Assembly: GCF_902833055.1 (NCBI RefSeq)
Contig: NZ_CADFEJ010000004.1
Span: 1 to 64,000, forward strand
DNA: 64,000 nt
Source: Burkholderia territorii
GTDB taxonomy: Bacteria > Pseudomonadota > Gammaproteobacteria > Burkholderiales > Burkholderiaceae
Direction of reading: 5' to 3'
The notes beneath the pieces are model-generated. The model ran no database searches. It worked only from the letters and a program-made list of their open reading frames with translations, and had not been told where the DNA came from. Positions 35,349 to 45,353 of the stretch are shown one piece after another. Positions within the stretch are counted from its first letter, which is position 1; every line of letters starts with the position of its first letter. A program made the translations under genes and the position numbers.

Positions 35349-35885
35349 CGTGGTGCCTCTCTCGGTCGTATCGGATCACGGGCGCACGGCCGTTCGCTGC
35401 GAACGTGCGGCTCCGAATGCCCTGGCCGCCGCGCGCGATGGGAGAGCGCGCAGCGCGATGCATCAGGTCGGGAAAACGGGGAAGCGCGGTGCGCCGGGTC
35501 GCCGCGCATTGCATGCACGGCGGTGCGAGGGCGTGAAAGCGGCGGCGCGCGGTGCACCGGCGGTCGGGCCCGCAATGCGGGCGGTTTCTGTCAAGGCGTG
35601 CATATCGATGTTCCGGCAGATGATGTGGGCATCAGGGCGGGCAGGCATCGGACGCTGCGTGCAGCCGGACGGTGTGACGTCGCGGCGAAGCGTGCCTAAG
35701 TGTAGTCGAGAAACGCGCGGCGGGTCGTGCGCGGCGCGCATGCCGTTCTGCCGGATTCGCGCGCGAGTGAGATACTTGAACGCTGCCGCTGCGCACCGGG
35801 CGACCGGGGCCGCGGCCATATGGATCGGCGGCACCGGGCGCCCGTTGCGCGTGCCGGCCGTTGTCATCAACGAGGTAATGATTTC
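35349..35885. other. Gene-poor intergenic region before msrA
   Basis: About 540 bases between the divergent selenium-binding protein and msrA genes. Open frames here show no recognisable domain and no ribosome site. GAGGT at 35871-35875 is the probable msrA ribosome site. I see no operator or hairpin strong enough to report. Confidence 0.4.
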
Positions 35886-36446
35886 ATGGTGAACGAGATG
35901 CTTGAAACCGCGACTGTGGGCGGCGGGTGCTTCTGGTGCACGGAGGCCGTGTTTCTCGACGTCGACGGCGTGACGGCCGTCCAGTCGGGCTATGCGGGCG
36001 GCCATACGCGCAATCCCGGCTATCGCGACGTCTGCGAAGGCGACACCGGTCACGCGGAGGTCGTGCAGGTAACGTTCGATCCGGCGCGCATCGGTTATCG
36101 CGAGATCCTCGAGATCTTCTTCGCGACGCACGATCCGACCCAGTTGAACCGGCAGGGCAACGACGTCGGCACGCAATACCGTTCGGTCGTGTTCACGCAT
36201 TCGGATGCGCAGCGCGACATCGCGCTCGACGTGATCCGCGAGCTGGAGCGCGAGCAGGTGTTCGGGCAGCCGATCGTCACGCAGGTCGTGCCGCTCGACG
36301 ACAACTACTGGCCGGCCGAGGACTATCACCAGAACTATTACGCGCGCAATCCGGGGCAGGGCTACTGCTCGGTCGTGATCGGGCCGAAGCTCGCGAAATT
36401 CCGCCAGAAGTTCTCGCACCGGCTGAAGTCGCTGCGCGGCGCGTAA
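35886..36446 (+). CDS. msrA: Peptide methionine-S-sulfoxide reductase
   Basis: A 186-residue repair enzyme that reduces methionine-S-sulfoxide in proteins and free Met. The catalytic motif GGGCFWCTE has Cys15 as the nucleophile. GYAGGHTRNPGYRDVCEGDTGHAE and THDPTQLNRQGNDVGTQYRS are strongly conserved family blocks, and DDNYWPAEDYHQNYY lies near the end. It is a single-domain MsrA without fused MsrB. GAGGT lies 10 bases before the chosen ATG; a second in-frame ATG at 35898 is possible. Confidence 0.95.
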   Translation: MVNEMLETATVGGGCFWCTEAVFLDVDGVTAVQSGYAGGHTRNPGYRDVCEGDTGHAEVVQVTFDPARIGYREILEIFFATHDPTQLNRQGNDVGTQYRSVVFTHSDAQRDIALDVIRELEREQVFGQPIVTQVVPLDDNYWPAEDYHQNYYARNPGQGYCSVVIGPKLAKFRQKFSHRLKSLRGA

Positions 36447-36486
36447 CCGTTTCGCCGGCGCGCGAGCGGCGTGCGCGCCGCGATTC

Positions 36487-37774
36487 TCAGGCCGCCTCGC
36501 TGCGCCAGTGCGCGCACGCGGCGGCGATCTCGCGCGCGAGCGCGAGACACGACAGCGGCGCGGAGCCTTCCGCCTTGTTGTTGATCGTGATGATCACGGG
36601 CTGCCCGGCCAGCGCGTAGCGCGCGGCCAGTTCCGCGAGTGCCGAGCGCGTGGCCGGATCCTCGTCGACGAGCTTGTCGAACGGCTCGTATTTCGCCTTT
36701 GCCTGCTCGTACTTGAAACCGCCATGCAGGCTCCAGCGCACGATCAGCGGACCCGGCGCATCGCCGTCGAGCAGCGCGAGCGCGGCCGCCTGGCGCAGCG
36801 GGTCGGGCATCCGCGCATGCAGGCCGACGCAGTACCGCACGCCCAGCGCCGCGAGCGCGCGGATGAAGCGCGGCGTGAGCAGGCTTGCGTCGCGGATCTC
36901 GATTGCGTAGCGCGTGCCGTCGGCGTCCGGCGGCAGCGCCGGCAGCGCCGCGAAGAATGCCGACAATCGATCGATCAGCGCGGCCGGTTCGGCGAGCAGT
37001 TGATCGGGCATCGGGGAAAACTGGAACACCAGCACGCCGGCCTTTCTGCCGAGCCCTTCGAGGCACGGCTGCACGAATTCGCGCGTGGCGAGCTGCGCAT
37101 CGAGAAAGGTCGGGTTCGGGCCCGACGGCTCGCCGCGCCGGCCGCGCACGACCGCGTCGGTGACGGACGCCGGCGCCTTCACGACGAAGCGGAAGTCGTC
37201 CGGCACCTGCTGCGCATAGCGCAGGTAGTCGGCCACCGACAGCGGCCCGTAGAACGATCGGTCGAGGCTCACGCTCCTCAGCAGCGGATGTGCGCCATAT
37301 GCCTCGAGTCCTTCGCGCGACAGCTTGGCCCGCGCGAAATCGCCGTCGTACACGATGCCGTCCCAGCCGGGGAAATACCACGACGACGTGCCGAGCCGCA
37401 CGTTCGGCGGCAGCGCGGCCGCCGCGTCGGCGACTTCCGCGGAAACCGGTGCGGGCGGCACGCCGGGCCGGCTTCGCCGATGCGGCCGGTGGCGACGGTT
37501 CGTCCCACAGCAGGCCGGAGGCGGGGGCCGCTTCCGGCTCGGCGCGAGGGCGCGGCGATGCACGGCCGGCTCGGGCACGCGCCTTTGCCGATCGGGCAGC
37601 GTCGGGTTCGTCGGGCGTCGCGGGTTCGCTCGCGCGTGCGGACGCGTCGTCAGCGCGCGCGCCGTCGGGCGACGCGCCGAACAAGTCGAATTGCTCGTCG
37701 GCGTGCGACCCGTCCGGTACGTCGCGCTGCTGTCGTTGCGGCGCCGTGTTGCGCCGCGTCCTGCCGTCACCCAT
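36487..37774 (-). pseudogene. DUF72 family protein gene with apparent frameshift
   Basis: The conserved DUF72 (YecE-like) domain is intact in one minus-strand frame from about 37440 down to 36487: LGTSSWYFPGWDGIVY, FRFVVKAPASVTDAV, AIEIRDASLL, RYCVGLHARMPDP, GGFKYEQAKAKYEPF. The natural N-terminus seems to lie in another frame starting at 37774 (MGDGRTRR), carrying DEQFDLFGASP and SGLLWDEPSPP with coding-like third positions. The two join around 37445-37500, a GC-rich stretch. This is either a one- or two-base indel in the organism or a sequencing error; the start of the intact frame (MTAGRGAT, 37770) gives an implausible Arg/Pro-rich head. Molecular function of DUF72 is unknown. Confidence 0.75.
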
Positions 37775-37797
37775 GCATGCCCAGCGTGAAGTGCCGC

Positions 37798-39018
37798 CTA
37801 GCGCGGCAGCGTGTGTTCGTACATGTATCGCCGCGACCACGGCAGCGTTTTCGCGCTGCGTCCGGCCTTGCGGCACACGATCTGGAAGATCGACACGTCG
37901 TCGTGCTCGAACGCGTACGCGCAACCGGCGAGATACACGCGCCAGATGCGGAATTTTTCGTCGTCGACCAGCGCGCGAGCCTGTTCCGCCTTCGCTTCGA
38001 AGTTCTCGGTCCAGATCTCGAGCGTGCGCGCATAGTGCCGCCGCAGGCTTTCGACGTCAATCGCCTCGAGGCCGCCGCGCTGCGCCGCTTCCAGCGCAAG
38101 GCTGATGTGCGGCAGCTCGCCGTCCGGGAACACGTAGCGGTCGATGAATTCGCCGCCGCCGAGCGCCGTTTCGCCGCTTTCGGCGTCGGTCGACGTGATC
38201 CCGTGGTTCATCGCGATGCCGTCGTCGGTCAGCAGGTCGTGCACGCGGGAGAAATAGAGCGGCAGGTTCTTGCGGCCGACGTGCTCGAACATCCCGACGC
38301 TGGTGATGCGGTCGAACTGCCCGTCGATCTCGCGGTAGTCCTGCAGCCGGATCTCGATCTTGTCCTCGAGCCCGGCGGCTTTCACGCGCGCGGTCGCGAG
38401 ATCGAACTGGTTCTGCGACAGCGTCACGCCGAGGCACGTCGCGCCGAACTTCTGTGCGGCGCGCAGCACGAGCGCGCCCCAGCCGCAGCCGATGTCGAGC
38501 AGCCGCTGGCCGGGCTCGAGCCGGATCTTGGTCAGGATATGGTCGATCTTCTTGATCTGGGCGGTCGCGAGATCCTCGTCGCCGTTCTCGAAGTACGCGC
38601 ACGAGTACACCATGTTCTCGTCGAGCCAGAGCTGGTAGAACTCGTTGGAGACGTCGTAGTGATACTGGATCGCCTTCTTGTCGGTGCTTTTCGTGTGATT
38701 GAAGTAGCGCTTCACGCGCGCGAGCTTGCTTGCGCTGGTGACCGTGCTGCGCGCGAGCGCGTAGCTGATGTTGATGATGTCCGACAGCCGGCCCTCGATG
38801 TCGATCTTGCCCTTCACGTACGCCTCGCCGAGATTGTCGAGGCTCGGTTCGAGCAGCAGCGGCAATGCCGACGCGCTGTTGACCTTCAGCGTGACCTGCG
38901 GTGCGCTGAAGGTGCCGAAATCGAGTTGATCGCCGTTCCACAGCACGAGTCGCGCCGGTATGTTCGCTTTCGCCCGTACTTCGTCCGCCCACTGTGCCAG
39001 CTTCTTTTCCCAGAACAT
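37798..39018 (-). CDS. cfa: Cyclopropane-fatty-acyl-phospholipid synthase
   Basis: A 406-residue SAM-dependent methyltransferase that adds a methylene bridge to unsaturated phospholipid acyl chains. The SAM motif LLDIGCGWGALVLRAA lies near residue 175, YHYDVSNEFYQLWLDENMVYSCAYF contains conserved lipid-site residues, and MFEHVGRKNLPLYF and GGGEFIDRYVFPDGELPHI are signature blocks. The N-terminal 110 residues form the lipid-binding domain. CGGAGAATCC precedes the ATG. It starts 130 bases after pdxH on the same strand, with its own spacer. Confidence 0.94.
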   Translation of the reverse strand: MFWEKKLAQWADEVRAKANIPARLVLWNGDQLDFGTFSAPQVTLKVNSASALPLLLEPSLDNLGEAYVKGKIDIEGRLSDIINISYALARSTVTSASKLARVKRYFNHTKSTDKKAIQYHYDVSNEFYQLWLDENMVYSCAYFENGDEDLATAQIKKIDHILTKIRLEPGQRLLDIGCGWGALVLRAAQKFGATCLGVTLSQNQFDLATARVKAAGLEDKIEIRLQDYREIDGQFDRITSVGMFEHVGRKNLPLYFSRVHDLLTDDGIAMNHGITSTDAESGETALGGGEFIDRYVFPDGELPHISLALEAAQRGGLEAIDVESLRRHYARTLEIWTENFEAKAEQARALVDDEKFRIWRVYLAGCAYAFEHDDVSIFQIVCRKAGRSAKTLPWSRRYMYEHTLPR

Positions 39019-39148
39019 TTGGATTCTCCGTTTGTTCGTTGAATCGAATACAGCCAGGTATCCTGACCGGCGCCCGCCTCTCGCGAGGCGGGCGCCCGGA
39101 TGCAACACGAGACACGGCCGGCGCGCGCCGGCACCGCGGCAGCCGCGC

Positions 39149-39793
39149 TTACGGCGACAGGCGCGAAATCGTCCAGCCCGACTCCGCCGCGGCATCGCGC
39201 GTATAGAGCAGGCGGTCGTGCAGCCGCGACGGGCGGCCTTGCCAGAACTCGATCGCGTCGGGCACGACGCGATAACCGCCCCAGTGCGGCGGGCGCGGCG
39301 GGTTCTCGCCGTAGCGTTCGGCCACGGCCTTTTCGCGCGCTTCGAGCGTCGCGCGGCTGTCGATCACGGCGCTCTGGTCGGATGCCCACGCACCGATGCG
39401 CGAGCCGAGCGGGCGCGACGCGAAATAGCGATCGCTTTCGTCGGCGCTGGTTTTCTCGATCCGGCCTTCGATGCGCACCTGGCGCTCGAGCTCGATCCAG
39501 TAGAACAGCAGCGCCGCGTGCGGATTGGCGGCGAGATCGCGGCCCTTGCGGCTTTCGTAGTTTGTAAAGAAGACGAACCCGCGTTCGTCGACGCCCTTGA
39601 TGAGCACGATTCGGGCCGACGGCCGGCCGTCGTCGCCGACGGTGGCGAGCGTCATCGTGTTGGGCTCGGGCAGTTTGGCGGCGAGCGCCTCCTTGAACCA
39701 GCGGTCGAACTGGACGAAGGGGTCGGGGGCGGCATCGGCTTCGTCGAGCGAAGCACGCGAATAATTGATGCGGAGATCGGCGAGAGTCGTCAT
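39149..39793 (-). CDS. pdxH: Pyridoxamine/pyridoxine 5'-phosphate oxidase
   Basis: A 214-residue FMN enzyme that makes pyridoxal 5'-phosphate, the final step of vitamin B6 synthesis and salvage. [21 protein letters not shown] and [21 protein letters not shown] bind FMN and phosphate, and the C-terminal [11 protein letters not shown] is the substrate-site block (RxHDR signature). The start [11 protein letters not shown] was preferred to an upstream ATG six codons earlier because it matches the family start; no clear ribosome site is visible for either. Confidence 0.95.
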   Translation of the reverse strand: MTTLADLRINYSRASLDEADAAPDPFVQFDRWFKEALAAKLPEPNTMTLATVGDDGRPSARIVLIKGVDERGFVFFTNYESRKGRDLAANPHAALLFYWIELERQVRIEGRIEKTSADESDRYFASRPLGSRIGAWASDQSAVIDSRATLEAREKAVAERYGENPPRPPHWGGYRVVPDAIEFWQGRPSRLHDRLLYTRDAAAESGWTISRLSP

Positions 39794-39922
39794 GTTATGC
39801 AAACGCTTCAATCTGGGGGGCAGTATAGCGAACGCGCGAGAATCGTGCGTGCACAGGAGCGCGTGCCGGCGGGGAGTTCAGGCAAAATAGAGGGCTGCAC
39901 GACTTACGTTTTCCTTGCTGCC

Positions 39923-40780
39923 ATGCCCGCTGCCGACGCTGCCCCGCACAGTTCCTCTGATCTTACCCCGAGCCCGACAATCCAGCTTGACGTGGATCGC
40001 GAGCGCCGCTTCGGCGGCATCGCGCGGTTGTACGGCGCGCCCGCGCTCGCGGCGTTCGAGCGCGCGCACGTCGCCGTGATCGGCATCGGCGGCGTCGGGT
40101 CATGGACGGCCGAGGCGCTCGCGCGCAGCGCGATCGGCACGCTGACGCTGATCGATCTGGACAACGTCGCGGAAAGCAATACGAACCGGCAGATCCACGC
40201 GCTCGACGGCAATTACGGCAAGCCGAAGGTCGACGCGATGGCCGAGCGGATCGCGCTGATCGATCCCGCTTGCCGTGTGAACCGGATCGAGGATTTCGCG
40301 GAACCGGACAACTTCGACGCGCTGCTCGGCGGTGGTTTCGACTACGTGGTCGATGCGATCGACAGCGTGCGCACGAAGGTCGCGCTGATTGCGTGGTGCG
40401 TCGCGAAAGGGCAGCCGCTCGTCACGGTCGGCGGCGCGGGCGGGCAGCTCGACCCGACGCGCATCCGCATCGACGATCTCGCGCTGACGATCCAGGATCC
40501 GCTGCTGTCGAAGGTGCGCGCGCAGCTGCGCAAGCAGCACGGCTTTCCGCGCGGGCCGAAGGCGCGCTTCAAGGTCAGCGCGGTGTATTCGGACGAGCCG
40601 CTGATTTATCCGGAAGCCGCCGCGTGCGACATCGAGGACGGCGCGGAGCCGTCCGCCGCCGCGCATGTCGCGGGGCTCAACTGCGCGGGGTTCGGTTCGA
40701 GCGTATGCGTGACCGCGAGCTTCGGCTTCGCGGCCGCCGCGCATGCGCTGCGGGCAATCGCGGCGCGCGCCGCGGGCTGA
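39923..40780 (+). CDS. tcdA: tRNA threonylcarbamoyladenosine dehydratase
   Basis: A 285-residue E1/ThiF-like ATPase that cyclises t6A37 in tRNA to ct6A. The nucleotide motif is VIGIGGVGSWTAEALARS (about residues 53-70), and DLDNVAESNTNRQIHALD is the ATP/Mg block. DYVVDAIDSVRTKVALI and GGAGGQLDPTRIRIDDLA are YgdL/TcdA-specific. An N-terminal extension of about 20 residues is Ser/Pro-rich. It diverges from pdxH. Confidence 0.93.
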   Translation: MPAADAAPHSSSDLTPSPTIQLDVDRERRFGGIARLYGAPALAAFERAHVAVIGIGGVGSWTAEALARSAIGTLTLIDLDNVAESNTNRQIHALDGNYGKPKVDAMAERIALIDPACRVNRIEDFAEPDNFDALLGGGFDYVVDAIDSVRTKVALIAWCVAKGQPLVTVGGAGGQLDPTRIRIDDLALTIQDPLLSKVRAQLRKQHGFPRGPKARFKVSAVYSDEPLIYPEAAACDIEDGAEPSAAAHVAGLNCAGFGSSVCVTASFGFAAAAHALRAIAARAAG

Positions 40781-40881
40781 GCGGCAAACCGGCCGCCGCG
40801 CAACGCAATGTCGCGGCGCGGTGGGGCCGCCGCGCGCGGCACGCGATTCGGCCAGGCCATTGCGGCCCGGCCGGTCGTTTC

Positions 40882-41730
40882 TCAGTTGAGCGCCATGCTC
40901 AGCTTGCGCCGCCATGCGGCGACGAGTTCGGGGCGATCGCCCGCCAGCTCGAACACCGAGATCATCGTGCGGCGGCCGAGGTCGTCGCCATACGCGCGGT
41001 CGCGCAACACGATTTCCAGCAACTGCTCGAGCGCGCCTTCGTATGCGCGTCGCGCGATCAGGCTCTGCGCGAGGTCGAAGCGCGCGTCGAGATCGGCCGG
41101 GTTGGCCGCGATGCGCGCTTCGAGCGCGTCGGTCGGCGGCAGGTCGGCCGTCGCGTCGAGCGCATCGAAACGGGTCTTGATCGCCTGATAGCGCGGATCG
41201 GCACCCTGCACCGTCTGCGGCGACAGGCGCTCGGCCTCCGCGCGGGCGGCATCCACGTCGTTGTTCGCGAGCAGCAGTTCGATCAGGTCGAGCCGCGCAT
41301 CGTCGAAACCCGGGTTCAGCGCAAGCGCCGCCTCGAGGTGAGCGATCGCGTCGTCGTGGCGCGACTCGGCGATCGCGTCTTGCGCCGCGCGGCGCTCGGC
41401 TTCGTCGGGCGCCGGCAACAGCCGGTCGAGGAACGCGCGCAACTGGCCTTCCGGCAGCACGCCGATGAACTGGTCGACGGGGCGTCCGTCGGCGAACGCG
41501 ATCACGTGCGGAATACTGCGCGTCTGGAAGTGCGCGGCGAGTTCCTGGTTCTCGTCGACGTTCACCTTCACGAGCTTCCAGCGGCCTTCGTAGTCGGATT
41601 CGAGCTTTTCGAGCAACGGGCCGAGCGTCTTGCAGGGGCCGCACCACGGCGCCCAGAAGTCGACCAGCACGGGCGTGTCCAGCGACGCCTCGATGACGTC
41701 TTTCTCGAAAGTGGCAAGCGTGGTGTCCAT
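40882..41730 (-). CDS. Thioredoxin-domain co-chaperone, YbbN/CnoX-like
   Basis: A 282-residue protein with an N-terminal thioredoxin fold and C-terminal TPR-like helices. The redox motif WCGPC is intact at Cys30/Cys33, so it could act in disulfide exchange; in E. coli CnoX the pair is altered. Residues 115-280 hold helical repeats (ALALNPGFDDARLDLIELLL, ANPADLDARFDLAQSLI) as in YbbN, which hands substrates to GroEL under oxidative stress. GAAGAGAACGAC precedes the ATG. Confidence 0.9.
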   Translation of the reverse strand: MDTTLATFEKDVIEASLDTPVLVDFWAPWCGPCKTLGPLLEKLESDYEGRWKLVKVNVDENQELAAHFQTRSIPHVIAFADGRPVDQFIGVLPEGQLRAFLDRLLPAPDEAERRAAQDAIAESRHDDAIAHLEAALALNPGFDDARLDLIELLLANNDVDAARAEAERLSPQTVQGADPRYQAIKTRFDALDATADLPPTDALEARIAANPADLDARFDLAQSLIARRAYEGALEQLLEIVLRDRAYGDDLGRRTMISVFELAGDRPELVAAWRRKLSMALN

Positions 41731-41782
41731 GTCGTTCTCTTCCGTTCGAATGTCGTCAGGATGGGGGCGGCGTGCCCCTTTT

Positions 41783-42664
41783 TCAACGCGGCTTCGATGC
41801 GGGCAGCGGAATCCACTCGGTTTCGCCGGGCACCTTGCCCATTTCCTGGTTCGTCCACGCCTGTTTCGCGCGCTCGATCGCATCGCGGCTGCTGGCGACG
41901 AAGTTCCATTCGATGAAGCGCTCGCCGTCGATCTTCGCGCCGCCGAGCAGCATCGCGCGCGCGCCGTTGCCGCTCGCGAGCGTGACGGTGGCGCCGGGCG
42001 CGAGCACGGCCATCTGCTCGGCGGGCACCGGCGTGCCGTCGATCGAGAGGTCGCCGTCGACCACGTAGACCGCGCGCTCCTCGTGCGACGCGTCGAGTTC
42101 GACGCGGCCGCCGGCTGCGAATTCGGCGGCGACGTAAAGCGTGCGCGAAAACGTCTTGACGGGCGAGCGCAGGCCGAACGCGTCGCCGGCGATCACCGTC
42201 AGCGACACGCCGTTCTCGTCGCGCTTGGGCAGCGTGTCGGCCGCATGATGCTCGAACGACGGCTCGGTCGTTTCGTGGGCGACGGGCAGCGCGACCCAGG
42301 TCTGGATCCCGTGCACCGTGTGGCCGCTCGCGCGCTGCGCGTCGGGCGTGCGCTCCGAATGGACGATGCCGCGGCCGGCCGTCATCCAGTTCACGTCGCC
42401 CGGCACGATTTCCTGCAGCGAGCCGAGGCTGTCGCGGTGCAGGATCGCGCCGTCGAACAGGTAAGTGACGGTGGCGAGCCCGATGTGCGGGTGCGGGCGC
42501 ACGTCGAGGCCGGTGCCGGCCGGCAGCGTCGCGGGGCCCATGTGATCGAAGAAGATGAACGGGCCGACGAGGCGCGCGGCGAGCGCGGGCAGCGTGCGGC
42601 GCACCTGCAGGTTGCCGATGTCGCGGATGTGCGGCTTGAGCAGGGCTTTGATCGAATCGGTCAT
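41783..42664 (-). CDS. Pirin family protein
   Basis: A 293-residue bicupin of the pirin family. Metal ligands are visible in VRPHPHIGLATVTYL, MTAGRGIVHSERTP (His, Glu) and the C-terminal Pirin_C domain with EWNFVASS. Related YhhW has quercetinase activity, but the natural role here is unknown. GAGG lies before the chosen ATG (MTDSIKAL); an ATG six codons upstream is less likely. It lies 52 bases upstream of the thioredoxin gene on the same strand. Confidence 0.9.
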   Translation of the reverse strand: MTDSIKALLKPHIRDIGNLQVRRTLPALAARLVGPFIFFDHMGPATLPAGTGLDVRPHPHIGLATVTYLFDGAILHRDSLGSLQEIVPGDVNWMTAGRGIVHSERTPDAQRASGHTVHGIQTWVALPVAHETTEPSFEHHAADTLPKRDENGVSLTVIAGDAFGLRSPVKTFSRTLYVAAEFAAGGRVELDASHEERAVYVVDGDLSIDGTPVPAEQMAVLAPGATVTLASGNGARAMLLGGAKIDGERFIEWNFVASSRDAIERAKQAWTNQEMGKVPGETEWIPLPASKPR

Positions 42665-42914
42665 GGCGAGCCTCGTGGGCAACGGCTGGAATGCCGGTCA
42701 TTGTACTGGCGGCGCGGTGCAGGCGCGCGCGTGCGGCGCGCGCAGAGGCCCGGGTGCCGCCGGCCACGCGCACGTGCGGGCACGCGTCGTGCGACCGTCA
42801 TGTGGTCGGATCCGTCGCCGATTCCATGCGTGCCGTGCGGGTATCGGGCCGTGCGGCGAAATTCGGTAGACTGGTCCGCTTTCCGAAAACCATCCGATAA
42901 CCGAGGAGACGCCG

Positions 42915-43796
42915 ATGATGGCCCCGAAGGACTTGCTGCTCGCGCTGGTCGTGATCCTGGCGTGGGGCGTGAACTTCGTCGTGATCAAGGTCGGGCTGCA
43001 CGGCATGCCGCCGATGCTGCTCGGTGCGCTGCGCTTCACGCTCGCGGCGGTGCCCGCGGTGTTCTTCGTGCGCCGGCCGCGGATTCCGTGGCGGATGCTG
43101 ATCCTGTACGGCGCGACGATCCAGCTCGGCCAGTTCGTGTTCCTGTTTACCGGCATGTACGTCGGCATGCCGGCCGGCCTCGCGTCGCTCGTGCTGCAGT
43201 CGCAGGCGTTCTTCACGCTCGTGTTCGCGATGCTGTTCCTCGGCGAGCGGCTGCGCGTGCAGAACCTGATCGGGCTCGCGATCGCGGCGGGCGGGCTCGT
43301 CGTGATCGCGGCGCAGGGCGGCCGCGCGATGACGCTCGCGGGCTTCCTGCTGACCCTCTGCTCGGCCGCGATGTGGGCGTTCGGCAATATCGTCACGAAG
43401 AAGGTCAGCCGTGCGAACCTGGTGTCGCTCGTCGTGTGGGCGAGCCTCGTGCCGCCCGTGCCGTTCTTCCTGCTGTCGCTGTGGTTCGAGGGGCCGCGGC
43501 GGATCGAGGCCGCGCTCGCCGGGCTCGACGGCACGTCGATTTTCGCGGTCGTCTATCTCGCGTTCGTCGCGACGCTCGTCGGCTACGGCTTGTGGAGCCG
43601 CCTGATGTCGCGCTATCCGGCCGCACAGGTCGCGCAGTTCTCACTGCTGGTGCCGATCGTCGGGCTGGCCTCGTCGGCGCTGCTGCTCGACGAGCATCTG
43701 ACGGACGCGCAACTGATCGGCGCCGCGCTCGTGATGGGCGGGCTCGCGGTGAACGTGTTCGGCGGGAAGCTGGTGCGCCGCTTCGCGGCGTCGTGA
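42915..43796 (+). CDS. EamA/DMT family exporter
   Basis: A 293-residue drug/metabolite transporter with ten predicted membrane segments in two EamA repeats (about residues 5-135 and 150-285). The start LLLALVVILAWGVNFVVIKVGL and the sequence around GLASLVLQSQAFFTLVFAMLFLGE are close to the E. coli O-acetylserine/cysteine exporter branch. GAGGAGACGCCG precedes the ATG. The substrate is not provable from sequence. Confidence 0.9.
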   Translation: MMAPKDLLLALVVILAWGVNFVVIKVGLHGMPPMLLGALRFTLAAVPAVFFVRRPRIPWRMLILYGATIQLGQFVFLFTGMYVGMPAGLASLVLQSQAFFTLVFAMLFLGERLRVQNLIGLAIAAGGLVVIAAQGGRAMTLAGFLLTLCSAAMWAFGNIVTKKVSRANLVSLVVWASLVPPVPFFLLSLWFEGPRRIEAALAGLDGTSIFAVVYLAFVATLVGYGLWSRLMSRYPAAQVAQFSLLVPIVGLASSALLLDEHLTDAQLIGAALVMGGLAVNVFGGKLVRRFAAS

Positions 43797-43838
43797 CGCG
43801 CCGGCACGCAGCGCGTGCCGGCGGGGAAGGGCAGACGG

Positions 43839-45353
43839 TCAGGCCATCCGGCTCTTCGCGAGCGGCGGATTCGCGGCGAAGTAACGCTTGATGCCGCGGA
43901 AGATCGCGTCGGCCATCTCGTCGCGATAGCTGTCGTCGTTGAGCTTGCGTTCCTCGTCAGGGTTGCTGATGAACGCGGTCTCGACGAGGATCGACGGAAT
44001 GTCGGGCGCCTTCAGCACCGCGAACCCGGCCTGCTCGACCGAGCCCTTGTGCAGCTTGTTGATGCCGCCGACTTCCTTCAGCACGTAGTTGCCGTAGCGC
44101 AGCGAATCGCGGATCTGCGCGGTCGTCGACATGTCGAACAGCGCGCGGCTGACTGCCGCGTCCTGGGTCTTGATGTTGATGCCGCCGATCAGGTCGGACG
44201 AGTTCTCCTTGTTCGCGAGCCAGCGTGCCGCGGCGCTCGACGCGCCATGGTCGGACAGCGCGAACACCGACGAGCCGCGCGCGGACGGCGTCGTGAAGGC
44301 ATCCGCGTGGATCGATACGAACAGGTCGGCGCCGACGCGGCGCGCCTTCTGCACGCGCACGTTCAGCGGCACGAAGAAGTCCGCGTCGCGCGTCATCATC
44401 GCGCGCATGTTCGGCGCGCCATCGATCTTCGCGCGCAGCTTCTTCGCGATATCGAGCGCGATGTGTTTCTCGTACGTGCCGCCGCCGCCGATCGCGCCCG
44501 GATCCTCGCCGCCGTGGCCCGGATCGATCGCGACCGTCAGCAGGCGCACGGTGCCGCCCTTGCCCGATTTCGGTGCGGTGAACTTGTAGGTGTCGCCGTC
44601 GTCTTCGCTGTCGTCGCGGCGGGCGATGACGGGCGGCGGCTTGACGGCCGGCTTCGCGGGTGTCGAAGGCGTCGCGGCGGCCGGCGGCGTGCGCGGGGTG
44701 GCCGGCGTGTTCTGCGCGAAGCGCTGGAAGAATGCGTCGCTGTTGTCGCCCGCGGCGGGCGGCGGCGCGGCCGGGCCGGCGAGCGTGGTCGGCGGCTGCA
44801 CCTGCTGCGCGCGCGTGCTGTCGTTGAGCGCCTGTTCCTTGCGCTCCGTCTGCGCGATCAGGTCGGTCAGCGGATCGGGCGCGACGGCCGGATACAGGTC
44901 GAACACGAGCCGGTACTTGTAGGTGCCGACCGGCGGCAGCGTGAACACCTGCGGCTTCACCGAGCCTTTCAGGTCGAACACCATCCGCACGACGTGCGGT
45001 TGATACTGGCCGACGCGCACCGACTGGATCTGCGGATCGTTCGGCGCAATCTTCGACACGAGGTCGCGCAGCGCCTGGTCGAGCTCGAGCCCGTTCAGGT
45101 CGACGACGAGCCGGTCGGGACCCTGCAGCAGCTGTTGGCTATTCTGCAGCGGCTGGTCGGATTCGATCGTGACGCGCGTGTAATCGCGCGCGGGCCACAC
45201 GCGCACGCCGAGCACCGACGATGCGTGCGCGAGCCGCGGCGCGACCAGGCCGAGCACCAGCGTCGACGCGCCCGCGCACAGGATCTGACGGCGCCGCCAG
45301 TTGTGCGTCGCGGTGGCCGCCGATTCGATCGAGCGGAACGGTTTGATCAACAT
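43839..45353 (-). CDS. amiC: N-acetylmuramoyl-L-alanine amidase, AmiC type
   Basis: A 504-residue periplasmic zinc amidase that splits septal peptidoglycan. RRRQILCAGASTLVLGL near residue 20 is a twin-arginine-like signal. An AMIN domain follows (residues 45-150), then a Pro/Ala linker and the Amidase_3 domain from about 275 with zinc ligands in DPGHGGEDPGA, EKHIALDIA and SIHADA, and catalytic Glu in VETAFISN. The ATG at 45353 (MLIKPFRS) was chosen; another in frame at 45365 overlaps tsaE more deeply. Coupling to tsaE upstream is conserved in many proteobacteria. Confidence 0.93.
   Translation of the reverse strand: MLIKPFRSIESAATATHNWRRRQILCAGASTLVLGLVAPRLAHASSVLGVRVWPARDYTRVTIESDQPLQNSQQLLQGPDRLVVDLNGLELDQALRDLVSKIAPNDPQIQSVRVGQYQPHVVRMVFDLKGSVKPQVFTLPPVGTYKYRLVFDLYPAVAPDPLTDLIAQTERKEQALNDSTRAQQVQPPTTLAGPAAPPPAAGDNSDAFFQRFAQNTPATPRTPPAAATPSTPAKPAVKPPPVIARRDDSEDDGDTYKFTAPKSGKGGTVRLLTVAIDPGHGGEDPGAIGGGGTYEKHIALDIAKKLRAKIDGAPNMRAMMTRDADFFVPLNVRVQKARRVGADLFVSIHADAFTTPSARGSSVFALSDHGASSAAARWLANKENSSDLIGGINIKTQDAAVSRALFDMSTTAQIRDSLRYGNYVLKEVGGINKLHKGSVEQAGFAVLKAPDIPSILVETAFISNPDEERKLNDDSYRDEMADAIFRGIKRYFAANPPLAKSRMA

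Noticed and set aside
35349..35885. Several open frames in the msrA upstream region as small genes
   Set aside because: No ribosome sites, no recognisable domains, and composition typical of random GC-rich frames.
37440..37774. Arg/Pro-rich N-terminus of the DUF72 frame as a real domain
   Set aside because: The alternative frame has recognisable motifs and coding-like codons, so the Arg/Pro stretch is a frame artefact.
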